Assembly: GCA_029256485.1 (NCBI GenBank)
Contig: JAQSXU010000026.1
Location: 1-37,634 of the forward strand
Reading direction: 5' to 3'
Length of the DNA stretch: 37,634 bases
Origin: Clostridiaceae bacterium
GTDB taxonomy: Bacteria > Bacillota_A > Clostridia > Clostridiales > Clostridiaceae
Part shown: in pieces, positions 24,425 through 31,610 of the stretch
How positions within the stretch are numbered: position 1 is the first letter of the stretch
Layout of the letters: each line of letters opens with the position of its first letter
Position numbers and translations under genes: made by a program
The notes under the pieces: generated by a model
Seen by the model: only the letters and a program-made list of their open reading frames with translations
Told to the model about the DNA's origin: nothing
Database searches by the model: none

Positions 24425-24724
24425 TTATATTTCCTCCATGATCTGATTTATTTTTACTAATGTCATTCCAATACTGTCTATGAGATTGTCTTTAATTTCT
24501 CTCATGAGTTCGTCGTATTCATCTTTTATATGGATGCAAACTGACTTCCTTGCCATATTGTCTGCTATAAAAGTTTTATCATAATCATCATCGCTTATTG
24601 CAATTCTAATATCTTTATCTTTGATTAGTTCTTGTTGAAAATCGTTCAAATGCTCCTTAAATGACTGAAGTTGTTCATATCTAACTACCTTTTTATTTAA
24701 GTACATAAAATTTTCGTGGTCCAT
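24425..24724 (-). CDS. Hypothetical protein
   Basis: 99 aa soluble, helical, mixed-charge protein (YLNKKVVRYEQLQSFKEHLN; SDDDYDKTFIADNMARKSVC). No family recognised. It overlaps the upstream 38-aa gene by one base and precedes the membrane protein gene by 3 nt; ATG with AAGGTGAGGG. Part of the early operon. Confidence 0.6.
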   Translation of the reverse strand: MDHENFMYLNKKVVRYEQLQSFKEHLNDFQQELIKDKDIRIAISDDDYDKTFIADNMARKSVCIHIKDEYDELMREIKDNLIDSIGMTLVKINQIMEEI

Positions 24725-24840
24725 TATTTACCCTCACCTTCCTTTACATTTTTACGCACAACTATTACCAAAGCAGTTCCTGTATCGATTATTGATATAT
24801 CTTTAAGCTTTATTTTTAAATTATCTTCCGTTTCATTCAT
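24724..24840 (-). CDS. Small protein, 38 aa, unknown
   Basis: Reads MNETEDNLKIKLKDISIIDT then GTALVIVVRKNVKEGEGK. The ATG at 24840 shares a base with the ATPase stop and follows GGAGGTTTTATA; the stop TAA overlaps the next start. A beta-strand-rich micro-protein. Its fit between two genes with 1-nt overlaps on each side is the main support. Confidence 0.6.
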   Translation of the reverse strand: MNETEDNLKIKLKDISIIDTGTALVIVVRKNVKEGEGK

Positions 24841-26816
24841 TATAAAACCTCCACTCTCAGTGTTTTATCGTGACTCACAATTAAATTAATTACTTGGCTC
24901 TCAGTTTCAATTAGTCTATTTACAGCCTCACGATTATCCACAAATATAGGAGCTGTAATATCATAATGCTTTGTAAGAGTATTTATAATATCTACACCGG
25001 CATTAATCTTCGCTGCATTATTCGCATCCTGGAACGGTACGCCTTTTATAAGAGTGTCGCAACATTCAACCAAGGCTCCGTTTATTTGTTCATTGAACAT
25101 TTTAAAATTAACCTGGCTAAACTTTTCATTGATCCTTGACTCTAACATATCAACTTTAGTCCTGATGAACTGCTCTGCTAAATATTCTTGGCCTTCAAGC
25201 TCTAATACTTTGCTTGCAATATCAACTTGCTGCTCTTCCAACTCTACTATACGCTTTTGCGTATCTGCAATGACCTGTTTACTATTTAGAATTTTATTGA
25301 TTTCATTTATTCTGTCGCTGCATGATTGCTTTTTATTGATTAAATTCCTTGAGTCAACCTCTTCAAACTCACTGTCTTCTAATTCATTTTCCAAGCTCTC
25401 TATTTCAGTTTTTAACACTTGATACTCTTCGTTCGATTCATAATCCACAACACCTGTTATCTTTTCTTCTTGCTCAATCTGAGCGGTCATTACCTTTAAT
25501 TCTGCGTTTAGGTGAATAAGTTTTTCATTTATAGAATTTAATTTATCTTCACTTTCCCCGATAGCTCTTTGTAGTTCCTTAACTCTTAAAGCTCCGGTTT
25601 TGCCTTTTTGATTTATATCTTCAAGTCTTGATTTTTTATCTATTAAGAAGTTGTTTTCCATAAATGCAATTTTATTTTCAATGTCACCTTCTGGTAGATT
25701 CTGCTTGCAGGTTGGACAAATAAAGTTATTTCTATCAGGTTTTTCAAAAGTTTCTTTAATAACTTCGCTGTATTTATTCCTTAAATCAGAAAGGGCTTTA
25801 TTTGTTTTTTCAATCAATTCAGTATCTTGAGTTATGGAAGTTTGAATGTCTCCAATTAACCTTTTATTTCTATTTATTTGATTTTCAATGTCCGTCTTTT
25901 TATATCTTAAATCATTTAAACTTTTCAAACTTTCTCTAACAATATCAGTTTCCATTTTGACAAGCTGATTTCTCTTACCTGCTATTAAAGACTGTTTTTT
26001 CTTAAAGCCGTTCATCAGCTCCATAGCTATTTTTCTTTGGTCTGTAAGTTCATTATCCAAATTATTAATAATTTGCTGAAGTTCTTTTCTCTCCTCTTCT
26101 AACTCTATATAATCAACGTCTACCTCCAGCGTTGGAATGTTCCTGCTGAGCTCATCAATTCTTATAGGTATTGATTTGAGCTGCTCATTGTATCTCTTTT
26201 TCTGACCTGCAATCATGGCCTTAAATTCATCCAATGTTTTGTCTTGCAGCAATATTGAAAGCCTTGTTAATTCTGTACTACTATTAATTACATCCTGGTC
26301 CGAAATATCTCCAACAATTTCAAGAAGAGTTTTCCTTCTATCCTGCCAATTCAAATTCAGATTGAAAAACAATGGATTTGTAATTAGCTTAAATATAGTT
26401 TCATCGATAATAGAATTAATTTTATTTTGATATTCATTTTTCTTTACTGGAACTTCATTGATCCAGTAGTTTGTTTCATGGCCAGAAAAAACTTTCTCTA
26501 CAGATCCACGCTGCTTAACCCATTTTTCAGTAAAAACTTTCTTTAACTCTAATGATTTACCGTCAACCGTAAGAGCTCCTTCAACTTCATGCTCCAATCC
26601 ATGTAAAGCTTCGCCATCCTTACCTAATGTTTTAATATTAAAATCTTTTTTATTTGAACTGTCCTTATCAAATAGCAACCATGTAAAAGCATCAAATATA
26701 GTTGTTTTACCTAATGCATTTTCACCGTAAATATTAGTAGTTTGTCCGAATTCTATTTCTAATTTTTTTATACCTTTGAAATTTTTAACATTTAACTTTT
26801 GTAATTTAATTTCCAT
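24840..26816 (-). CDS. SbcC/Rad50-like ATPase
   Basis: 658 aa. N-terminal ABC-type half: NFKGIKKLEIEFG and Walker A GENALGKT (31-38) with TTIFDAFTWLLFDKD. Long coiled coils (about 195-300 and 300-560) flank a zinc-hook CPTC (C367, C370). The C-terminal half has APIFVDNREAVNRL and LIVSHDKTLRV, the Walker B/D-loop/switch region, abbreviated compared with SbcC. SMC-like ATPases of this kind partner nucleases to process DNA ends. No SbcD-like nuclease is nearby; the MBL-fold protein or the ERCC4 nuclease are candidate partners. ATG with AGGGGGATGAA. Confidence 0.88.
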   Translation of the reverse strand: MEIKLQKLNVKNFKGIKKLEIEFGQTTNIYGENALGKTTIFDAFTWLLFDKDSSNKKDFNIKTLGKDGEALHGLEHEVEGALTVDGKSLELKKVFTEKWVKQRGSVEKVFSGHETNYWINEVPVKKNEYQNKINSIIDETIFKLITNPLFFNLNLNWQDRRKTLLEIVGDISDQDVINSSTELTRLSILLQDKTLDEFKAMIAGQKKRYNEQLKSIPIRIDELSRNIPTLEVDVDYIELEEERKELQQIINNLDNELTDQRKIAMELMNGFKKKQSLIAGKRNQLVKMETDIVRESLKSLNDLRYKKTDIENQINRNKRLIGDIQTSITQDTELIEKTNKALSDLRNKYSEVIKETFEKPDRNNFICPTCKQNLPEGDIENKIAFMENNFLIDKKSRLEDINQKGKTGALRVKELQRAIGESEDKLNSINEKLIHLNAELKVMTAQIEQEEKITGVVDYESNEEYQVLKTEIESLENELEDSEFEEVDSRNLINKKQSCSDRINEINKILNSKQVIADTQKRIVELEEQQVDIASKVLELEGQEYLAEQFIRTKVDMLESRINEKFSQVNFKMFNEQINGALVECCDTLIKGVPFQDANNAAKINAGVDIINTLTKHYDITAPIFVDNREAVNRLIETESQVINLIVSHDKTLRVEVL

Positions 26817-26825
26817 TTCATCCCC

Positions 26826-27053
26826 CTAAAATTTTTCAAAATATGGTTTTACTTTTACTTTCCAATTGTTAGATTCAATGCTTAAAGATGCTACTTCAGT
26901 TCCTATATCGTGAGCGAATATCGATACAGAACCAAGGCCTTCTGATATATCAGGGTAAGCTATAGACTTCCCTTCCTCTTTTAACTTCATGATTAATTTA
27001 TTTGCTAAACTTTCAACTGTTTCATCTTGTTTCTTTTTGAATAAATTAAACAT
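26826..27053 (-). CDS. Hypothetical protein
   Basis: 75 aa from ATG 27053 (MFNLFKKKQDETVESLANKL); GGGAGG lies 7 nt upstream, inside the end of the AbrB-like gene, while an ATG five codons earlier precedes the site. Contains an N-terminal basic helix and ISEGLGSVSIFAHDIGTEVA, NWKVKVKPYF. No family recognised. Ends 9 nt before the SbcC-like gene. Confidence 0.65.
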   Translation of the reverse strand: MFNLFKKKQDETVESLANKLIMKLKEEGKSIAYPDISEGLGSVSIFAHDIGTEVASLSIESNNWKVKVKPYFEKF

Positions 27054-27054
27054 T

Positions 27055-27306
27055 TTAATACCTCCCATTTATTTCTGATAAACAGCTCTTGCATATATTT
27101 TTGCCCTTAAAATCGCTCAATTTACTCAAATCCTCTTCGGCGCAAAACTCACACTTTTTGCCATATTTTTTAAGAATTATGCTATTTCCCTCTGTGAATA
27201 TCTCAATTGGCGTATTTTGTGTAATCTCCATAGTTTTTCTAAGTTCCATAGGTATAACCAATCTTCCTAATTCATCTATATTTCTAACTATTCCTGTAGC
27301 TTTCAT
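27055..27306 (-). CDS. AbrB-like regulator with C-terminal zinc-binding tail
   Basis: 83 aa. Residues 1-45 are a SpoVT/AbrB swapped-hairpin DNA-binding domain (MKATGIVRNIDELGRLVIPM, ELRKTMEI, PIEIFTEGNSIILKKY). The tail carries CEFCAEEDLSKL and CKSCLSEING, a four-Cys zinc site that is seen in some Bacillus/Clostridium AbrB paralogs. Likely a transcription regulator acting on the phage or host genes. ATG with GGAGGATGTAAT. Confidence 0.88.
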   Translation of the reverse strand: MKATGIVRNIDELGRLVIPMELRKTMEITQNTPIEIFTEGNSIILKKYGKKCEFCAEEDLSKLSDFKGKNICKSCLSEINGRY

Positions 27307-27320
27307 ATTACATCCTCCAT

Positions 27321-27605
27321 TTATTTTCCCTTAAATCTTTTACATACTGTTATGCAATCACCATTAACATTTCTCTTCATCAGCTCAAGATCCATGCAAT
27401 CTCCCATTATTTCCTTCGTTGGATAGAAATAAATACAATTTTTACATTTAATCGACTTTACCTTTGGCTTGTCCTCTTCTCTTACAAGGACTTTACTTTT
27501 ACCGTTTTTAAGAACTACCAGGTCCGATTTACAAATACATTTAACTCTATGCTGCTTATTTATATTATGATCCCTGCCACATGCAGGACATTTAATTACA
27601 TCCAA
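27321..27605 (-). CDS. Double zinc-ribbon protein
   Basis: 94 aa, TTG start with GAGGTGTAAACA upstream. Cys pairs: CPACGRDH, CICKSDL, CKNCIYFYP and CMDLEL...CITVCKRF. This gives two small metal-binding units. No enzymatic motif. One of several Cys-rich small proteins in this early operon; likely nucleic acid or protein binding. Confidence 0.65.
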   Translation of the reverse strand: MDVIKCPACGRDHNINKQHRVKCICKSDLVVLKNGKSKVLVREEDKPKVKSIKCKNCIYFYPTKEIMGDCMDLELMKRNVNGDCITVCKRFKGK

Positions 27606-27646
27606 TGTTTACACCTCGCAATAAATTTGTTATACTTATTATAGTT

Positions 27647-28027
27647 TTATGCAGTCCTTTGGGACTTGGTCGTTCTGCTACCAACAGGGCGACCTCTTTT
27701 ATTTTCTGACTTAAATAATCCATTAGCCACAAACCAATATTTTAATGTTTGATAAATAACTCCTTCCATAACTGCTATTTCTGAAATGCTGTGCCCTTGA
27801 TTAAATAATTTCAAACGTCGCTCAAATTTTTCAGACATTTCCTTAGCTTTAGTAGTTTTAATCAATATTTTGTTAGCGATTTTTTCAAAACCATCTTCAT
27901 TCTTATAATTATCCGGGATGTAATTATCTAAACGTAACATTTGTAGAAGCTGCTCTTTTGAAATATCACCGTCTTCAATAATAATTTCCTTGTAATTTCC
28001 AATGATAGTCTCCATGCGATTTGACAC
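27647..28027 (-). CDS. HTH-containing protein
   Basis: 126 aa with GTG start 11 nt after AGGAGG (MSNRMETIIGNY). A C-terminal helix-turn-helix is visible in LFNQGHSISEIAVMEGVIYQ then TLKYWFVANGLFK, followed by a basic tail (NKRGRPVGSRTTKSQR) suited to DNA contact. Possibly a homeodomain-like regulator. Function within the phage unknown. Confidence 0.65.
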   Translation of the reverse strand: MSNRMETIIGNYKEIIIEDGDISKEQLLQMLRLDNYIPDNYKNEDGFEKIANKILIKTTKAKEMSEKFERRLKLFNQGHSISEIAVMEGVIYQTLKYWFVANGLFKSENKRGRPVGSRTTKSQRTA

Positions 28028-28163
28028 TTTTCTTTTTACCTCCTAACTTAATTTTTATATCTCTCTTAATTTTCCATGTACAATGAGGACAAATATAACT
28101 GCTTTCAATTACATACTTTGACGCATCTCATTCATAATTGCAGATAGTGCATATGACTTTCAT
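27975..28163 (-). pseudogene. Small zinc-ribbon gene interrupted by in-frame TGA
   Basis: ATG 28163 (overlapping the upstream stop as TGATG, with GGGGGCGAGC before it) reads MKVICTICNYE, then TGA at 28128-28130. The same frame continues DASKYVIESSYICPHCTWKI with a second CxxC pair, completing a CxxC...CxxC zinc ribbon. TGA in place of TGG (Trp) is the simplest explanation, making this a nonsense-mutated gene. The frame stays open to 27975, but its end overlaps the next gene's ribosome site, so the true C-terminus is uncertain. Natural TGA readthrough is an alternative. Confidence 0.5.
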
Positions 28164-28396
28164 CAGCTCGCCCCCTTGAAGCGCTTTATTCTTTTATTAA
28201 CAGCGCCATCAGTGATGCCGTAAATTTCACCAATTTGCTTATATGTCATTGTTTTTTTCATTTCAATCATATCTCTTACATCATCCTGAGATATTGAATT
28301 GTTATAATCATTAACCCCTTTCCACCGAGTAAATGCCTGTTCTACAGTCGAATTTGTCATAATTGCTATGTAGAATGCACACCAGTTCTCATCCAT
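28163..28396 (-). CDS. Small HTH protein
   Basis: 77 aa. N-terminus MDENWCAFYIAIMTNSTVEQ; the C-terminal half KTMTYKQIGEIYGITDGAVN then KRIKRFKG is a compact helix-turn-helix like those of resolvase or sigma-type regulators. Probably DNA binding. ATG with AGGAGGTAATTGAAATAAA. Confidence 0.68.
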   Translation of the reverse strand: MDENWCAFYIAIMTNSTVEQAFTRWKGVNDYNNSISQDDVRDMIEMKKTMTYKQIGEIYGITDGAVNKRIKRFKGAS

Positions 28397-28406
28397 TTTA
28401 TTTCAA

Positions 28407-28607
28407 TTACCTCCTTGTCGTAGACTTCAAACTGTCTTCGAATTTTTGAAGAGTATCTATTAACTCTGGCAAGTCGCTTTTATTGAGTTTTACTGCTATA
28501 CCACCAAATGGTCCTGTATTAAAAGCTAACAAGAATCTGTCTTTGTCTTTATTAGAATCATAGGAGCATTCGATTTTTCCGTTATCAACTTTAACTGTTA
28601 CTGTCAT
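28407..28607 (-). CDS. Hypothetical protein
   Basis: 66 aa from ATG 28607 (MTVTVKVDNGKIEC), chosen because it overlaps the previous stop as ATGA and has GGAGG 5 nt upstream. Beta-rich N-terminus and a C-terminal helix (SDLPELIDTLQKFEDSL). No family recognised. Confidence 0.65.
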   Translation of the reverse strand: MTVTVKVDNGKIECSYDSNKDKDRFLLAFNTGPFGGIAVKLNKSDLPELIDTLQKFEDSLKSTTRR

Positions 28608-29233
28608 ATACTCCTCCAAATTTCTCTGATGATGTCCAATGTTATGTATGCAAGATTATATTTGTCATTTTTAACTTGTCCACCTTCGATGCGTTTTTCA
28701 AGATTTTCACTCACTACTTTCCAATCAATATCCTTAGTTTCAATATTTTCTAATTCTATTACTAATTCTTTTTCTGAGTTTTTCATAATTTCCACCTCGT
28801 TTTTTTCATCTGAACGTATTTCATTCCATCCATTTTCAGGACTGTAAGTATATGTTTTTTCATCGTTCTGTTTAACTTCTGGCTGATCTGTTTTAATTTC
28901 TTCCACAACAGCAACTTTTTCTTCTTGTTTTTTAGCCTTTCCACCAAATAACTTTCCATTAGCTGGTAAACCTTGACCTCTGAGGAATGTTGACACCTGG
29001 CTTTGTGGATATCCTGTAGCTCTTGCTATAGCAACATCACTTAAACCCTCTTTGTATTTCTCTAAAATATTTTCTTTTCTTTCGTTATTCATTTCTATAT
29101 AGCCCCCATTCATTAATATATTTTTTATCTCAAAATTACTTTTGCCTGTTAACTGGTTAAGAATTGATATGCTTGAACCTCGCCTATAAAGGGTGCAAAT
29201 GTCAACATCTGAGTATCTGTCATTGTCTTTCAC
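28604..29233 (-). CDS. Putative regulator with two HTH-like motifs
   Basis: 209 aa with GTG start (MKDNDRYSDVDICTLYRRGS) overlapping the previous stop by 4 nt. Two helix-turn-helix-like stretches: about 10-45 (SSISILNQLTGKSNFEIKNI) and 52-90 (YKEGLSDVAIARATGYPQSQ, VSTFLRGQGL). An acidic, Lys-rich linker and a helical C-terminus follow (ENLEKRIEGGQVKNDKYNLA). Likely a DNA-binding early regulator; no named family assigned. Confidence 0.65.
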   Translation of the reverse strand: MKDNDRYSDVDICTLYRRGSSISILNQLTGKSNFEIKNILMNGGYIEMNNERKENILEKYKEGLSDVAIARATGYPQSQVSTFLRGQGLPANGKLFGGKAKKQEEKVAVVEEIKTDQPEVKQNDEKTYTYSPENGWNEIRSDEKNEVEIMKNSEKELVIELENIETKDIDWKVVSENLEKRIEGGQVKNDKYNLAYITLDIIREIWRSI

Positions 29234-29640
29234 TCATTCATCAGCTCCATATTTAAAAAATCAAACTTATTAATTAATTCAGATATTAAAGCTTGTACCT
29301 GTTCATCTGATAAACCTATAATATCTGGCTCACCGTTTACAAAACCTTCTGACATAAATAAGATGTCACCTACGATAGGTTCAAATCCGGTAAATGGATA
29401 ATTAATGCCGTCATTATAAAGACTACTGCCTGCTTTATTTATGTCTAACCTTATACAACGCCCTTCCTCATTAACAATCATGAGTAAATTCCTGTTACCT
29501 GGCACGTCCAATAAGCTCAATCCAAAAGGCCTTACTGTTTCTATAAATCCTCCTACTTGCTCCTGCATGTCATTTAACGTTGGCTCCTGGATGTCAACTA
29601 CACTTATTACATTATTAGTTGTTATTTTGATAACTTTCAT
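29230..29640 (-). CDS. DUF3846-like protein
   Basis: 136 aa. MKVIKITTNNVISVVDIQEP, QVGGFIETVRP, LLMIVNEEGRCIRLDINKAG and the GDILFM motif fit the DUF3846 family, which is widespread in phages and mobile elements and has no known function. ATG immediately after the stop of the 41-aa membrane gene, with GGGAGG upstream. Family recognised by pattern only. Confidence 0.75.
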   Translation of the reverse strand: MKVIKITTNNVISVVDIQEPTLNDMQEQVGGFIETVRPFGLSLLDVPGNRNLLMIVNEEGRCIRLDINKAGSSLYNDGINYPFTGFEPIVGDILFMSEGFVNGEPDIIGLSDEQVQALISELINKFDFLNMELMNE

Positions 29641-29766
29641 TTAAAACCTCCCATCATAAATTAGAAATCCGATTGCTAAAATCACGCATGAAATGATTTT
29701 GAATTTTATTAAATCATTATCATCACAGAACCTGTCCCAAAACTGCTTGTTTTTTTTCTTTTGCAT
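29641..29766 (-). CDS. Small membrane protein, 41 aa
   Basis: Reads MQKKKNKQFWDRFCDDNDLI then a hydrophobic segment FKIISCVILAIGFLIY and DGRF. A basic N-terminus followed by one membrane span suggests an inside-in topology. ATG 29766 follows AAGGAGGATGTGAA, an ideal site; the stop touches the DUF3846-like start. Not recognisable further. Confidence 0.65.
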   Translation of the reverse strand: MQKKKNKQFWDRFCDDNDLIKFKIISCVILAIGFLIYDGRF

Positions 29767-29839
29767 TTCACATCCTCCTTAGTTCTATTTTTAAAATTGC
29801 TATCATATAATGTACGTTAGACCTTTTTGTTTTAAAAAA

Positions 29840-29868
29840 CTGTTTTTATAAAGAGCCTGAGCTCTTCT
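29840..29868 (-). terminator. Possible weak terminator/attenuator
   Basis: Perfect 6-bp stem AAGAGC / GCTCTT with 4-nt loop; on the minus strand it is followed by TATAAAAACAGTTTTTT, a poor U tract. It lies 20 bp after the gene ending at 29890, within a 123-bp gap (29767-29889) without a gene. May reduce transcription between the first few early genes and the rest. Confidence 0.4.
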
Positions 29869-29889
29869 TTGTCATCAGTTATTTAGTTT

Positions 29890-30102
29890 TTAATACCATT
29901 CACCTTTCCAGTTGTAGTGAAACCATGTACCAGGCATTATTACTTTTACACCATAGTCAGCTGCTTCAACTGTCTGAGGAGCCCATTTTTCTTTCATCCA
30001 ACCACTCATACAATCAAAATGTCTTTGATATGTATTTTTTAATAATTCCTGTCTCTTTGGATCTAATTCTTTAAAACCTTTTACATTTTCAAAATCACAC
30101 AT
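29890..30102 (-). CDS. Hypothetical protein
   Basis: 70 aa, Trp-rich and charged (RQELLKNTYQRHFDCMSGWM, then KEKWAPQTVEAADYGVKVIM; ends FHYNWKGEWY). No family recognised. ATG after AGGAGGTAATTTAA. Early operon position just before the hairpin at 29840-29868. Confidence 0.6.
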   Translation of the reverse strand: MCDFENVKGFKELDPKRQELLKNTYQRHFDCMSGWMKEKWAPQTVEAADYGVKVIMPGTWFHYNWKGEWY

Positions 30103-30114
30103 TTAAATTACCTC

Positions 30115-30318
30115 CTATAAATTTCTTGCAGTGCTAACAGCTCTATATAGATCCATGATACCTGGATTAGATACATTAAAAGCCTCGTCATTGTAAGCTG
30201 GTATGTCATATTCACGCTCTAAATTGTTCATTAATATAGTTAATTGTCTGTTTCTTGCGTCTTCGTTCTTACATTCACTTACCATTGCGAACTGGTCCGC
30301 GTAATAGCTTAAATTCAT
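30115..30318 (-). CDS. Hypothetical protein
   Basis: 67 aa, helical and acidic (MNLSYYADQFAMVSECKNED; LTILMNNLEREYDIPAYND). No family recognised. ATG with GGAGGCAAGTTAA, starting directly after the stop of the coiled-coil HTH gene. Gene density and ribosome site support it. Confidence 0.6.
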   Translation of the reverse strand: MNLSYYADQFAMVSECKNEDARNRQLTILMNNLEREYDIPAYNDEAFNVSNPGIMDLYRAVSTARNL

Positions 30319-30621
30319 TTAACTTGCCTCCATACTTATTATTTGTGATGTTTCAGCTAAAACTTTACCTATAATTCCCTTGAGTTTTTCATTTTGAAGT
30401 CTTAGCTTTTCGATTTCTAACTCGAGTCTTCTTCGTTCCAAAGGTGACATTCTGTCAAGTTTTACACCTTCGAGCTCTAAGATGTGTTGCTCTGTAAATC
30501 TTATTGCCGGAACTCCCTTGGCTGGTTGAATTATTCCATCTTTTCTCCAGTTTTCTATTGCTCTTACTGATACTTGCCAGCGCTCAGCGAGTTCTTGTTG
30601 TGTTAACAATTTGTCTGACAT
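30319..30621 (-). CDS. MerR/excisionase-like HTH protein with coiled coil
   Basis: 100 aa. N-terminal winged helix-turn-helix: LLTQQELAERWQVSVRAIEN, WRKDGIIQPAKGVPAIRFTE. From about 55 on it forms a Leu-rich coiled coil (MSPLERRRLELEIEKLRLQN) for dimerisation. The first part matches HTH_17-type domains used by excisionases and small regulators. Within the first genes of the early operon it may act as a regulator or excisionase; no other excisionase candidate is obvious. Confidence 0.72.
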   Translation of the reverse strand: MSDKLLTQQELAERWQVSVRAIENWRKDGIIQPAKGVPAIRFTEQHILELEGVKLDRMSPLERRRLELEIEKLRLQNEKLKGIIGKVLAETSQIISMEAS

Positions 30622-30624
30622 AAC

Positions 30625-30819
30625 TTACTCCTCTCTTAATTCCATTTCTTCCTTTCCAAGTTCTATAAATTTTGATATTACTGCATTTCTACTTAATCCT
30701 GTCTTCTTTGATAAATCGTCAATAAAATTGTAGTCCTCTTCGTAAATCCTAACTACCTTCGTTCCTTCTTTTGCTCTTTCTTTCTCTTTTCTAACGTAGA
30801 ATACTAATCTACCTGCCAC
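30625..30819 (-). CDS. Ribbon-helix-helix-like small DNA-binding protein
   Basis: 64 aa, GTG start with GGGGGTG upstream. A beta-strand-like segment (GTKVVRIYEEDYNFIDDLS) followed by KKTGLSRNAVISKFIELGKE gives the ribbon-helix-helix pattern seen in CopG/Arc-like regulators. The N-terminus is very basic (FYVRKEKERAKEGTK). It is the second gene of the early operon; operator O3 (30869-30883) lies just upstream. Confidence 0.72.
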   Translation of the reverse strand: MAGRLVFYVRKEKERAKEGTKVVRIYEEDYNFIDDLSKKTGLSRNAVISKFIELGKEEMELREE

Positions 30820-30868
30820 TTAAAGCACCCCCATTTTTCTTTTATTTTTATGTATTACGCACATTATT

Positions 30869-30883
30869 TACGGTTTAACCGTT
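30869..30883. promoter_or_regulatory. Operator-like dyad O3
   Basis: ACGGTT-T-AACCGT, a perfect dyad around one base, with the same half-site (AACCGTT) as the dyads in the main early promoter 250 bp away. It overlaps the stop of the Cro-like gene and precedes the ribbon-helix-helix gene, suggesting local control or DNA looping. Confidence 0.6.
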
Positions 30884-31078
30884 ATTTGTAAGCAAAAAAT
30901 TTATGTCATTATAAGAGACACTATACACTTCTTCCATCTTTTTTATAACTTTTACATCAGGATAACTTCTTCCATTTTCATAGTTCCATAAGCTATCTGC
31001 CGAAATTCCAAGCTTTTCTGCTGCTTGTTTTTGAGTTAAGTTTTTATTAACTCTTGCAGCTTTTAATGTTATCGCCAT
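30875..31078 (-). CDS. Cro-like XRE-family repressor
   Basis: 67 aa from ATG 31078 (MAITLKAARVNKNLTQ), which has AAAGGAG 8 nt upstream; a longer frame to 31150 would run through the promoter. Helix-turn-helix TQKQAAEKLGISADSLWNYE and NGRSYPDVKVIKKMEE are clear. First gene of the early operon behind a consensus promoter, divergent from the CI-like repressor: the position of Cro. Probably binds the AACCGTT operators at 31129-31163 and 30869-30883. Confidence 0.85.
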   Translation of the reverse strand: MAITLKAARVNKNLTQKQAAEKLGISADSLWNYENGRSYPDVKVIKKMEEVYSVSYNDINFLLTNNG

Positions 31079-31121
31079 TATTTTTTTCTCCTTTTTGATA
31101 ATTTTTTCAACCTGTAATATG

Positions 31122-31163
31122 ATTATATAACGATTAAACCGTTTTGTCAACGGTTATTTCGTA
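31122..31163 (-). promoter_or_regulatory. Early promoter with overlapping operator dyads O1 and O2
   Basis: Minus strand: -35 TTGACA (31145-31150), 17-bp spacer, -10 TATAAT (31122-31127), both perfect. O1 (31129-31143, AACGATT-A-AACCGTT) fills the spacer; O2 (31149-31163, starting AACGGTTA, right half weaker) overlaps the -35 from upstream, exactly 20 bp away. Binding at either would block RNA polymerase. It drives the Cro-like gene and the early operon. Confidence 0.8.
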
Positions 31164-31193
31164 AAACTTTAAAATTTTTCTTGTATTTTTTAG

Positions 31194-31199
31194 TATAAT
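31194..31199 (+). promoter_or_regulatory. -10 element of the CI-like repressor gene
   Basis: TATAAT, 31 bp before the TTG start of the plus-strand repressor, without a good -35 at 16-18 bp. This suggests a weak or activator-dependent maintenance promoter, facing away from the early promoter. Confidence 0.45.
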
Positions 31200-31229
31200 A
31201 GATATAATAAATATTGGAGGTGTGTAATC

Positions 31230-31592
31230 TTGAACAATTTAGGCAATAAAGAAATGATTTCAAAAAATTTAAGGAAATATATTGAATTAAGTGGTAAAGA
31301 AAGAAAAGAAATAGCCGATGCGCTATCTGTAAGTTATTCAACATTTACGGATTGGGTAAATGGCAACACATACCCTCGAATTGATAAAATAGAAATGTTA
31401 GCAAATTATTTTAATATTACAAAAGCTGATTTAATTGAAGAACCAAATCCTTTTAGAGCATTAGGAAAAACAATATTAGATGCTGATGATCCCGAGCTGC
31501 TTGATATATTTAGAGATATTAAAGATTTAACTTTAGAGCAGCGAGAAAAATTAAGACCTATTATAAAATTATTAAAGAGCGATCTCCTTTAA
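31230..31592 (+). CDS. CI-like XRE-family repressor without S24 domain
   Basis: 120 aa from TTG 31230 (MNNLGNKEMISKNLRKYI), supported by TGGAGG 9 nt upstream; ATG at 31254 is an alternative. HTH: KERKEIADALSVSYSTFTDW, VNGNTYPRIDKIEMLANYFN. The C-terminal 45 residues (ALGKTILDADDPELLDIFRD) are a short oligomerisation-like tail. There is no LexA/S24 peptidase domain, so RecA-stimulated self-cleavage cannot release it. Divergent from the Cro-like gene; likely maintains lysogeny through operators at 31129-31163. Confidence 0.85.
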   Translation: MNNLGNKEMISKNLRKYIELSGKERKEIADALSVSYSTFTDWVNGNTYPRIDKIEMLANYFNITKADLIEEPNPFRALGKTILDADDPELLDIFRDIKDLTLEQREKLRPIIKLLKSDLL

Positions 31593-31610
31593 ATCAGGAA
31601 ATTGCTCTTT
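31574..31610. terminator. Shared bidirectional terminator-like hairpin
   Basis: AAAGAGC / GCTCTTT stem (longer with one mismatch) containing both the stop of the plus-strand repressor and the stop of the 45-aa minus gene. It would end two convergent transcripts; readthrough in the minus direction would produce antisense RNA to the repressor gene. Confidence 0.55.

Noticed and set aside
27975..28163. Alternative genetic code with TGA as Trp
   Set aside because: Many genes end at TGA in proper context with overlapping downstream starts, and large genes read through without TGA.
31147..31344. Minus-strand frame of 65 codons opposite the CI-like repressor
   Set aside because: No ribosome site, antisense to a clear HTH gene, and runs into the early promoter.
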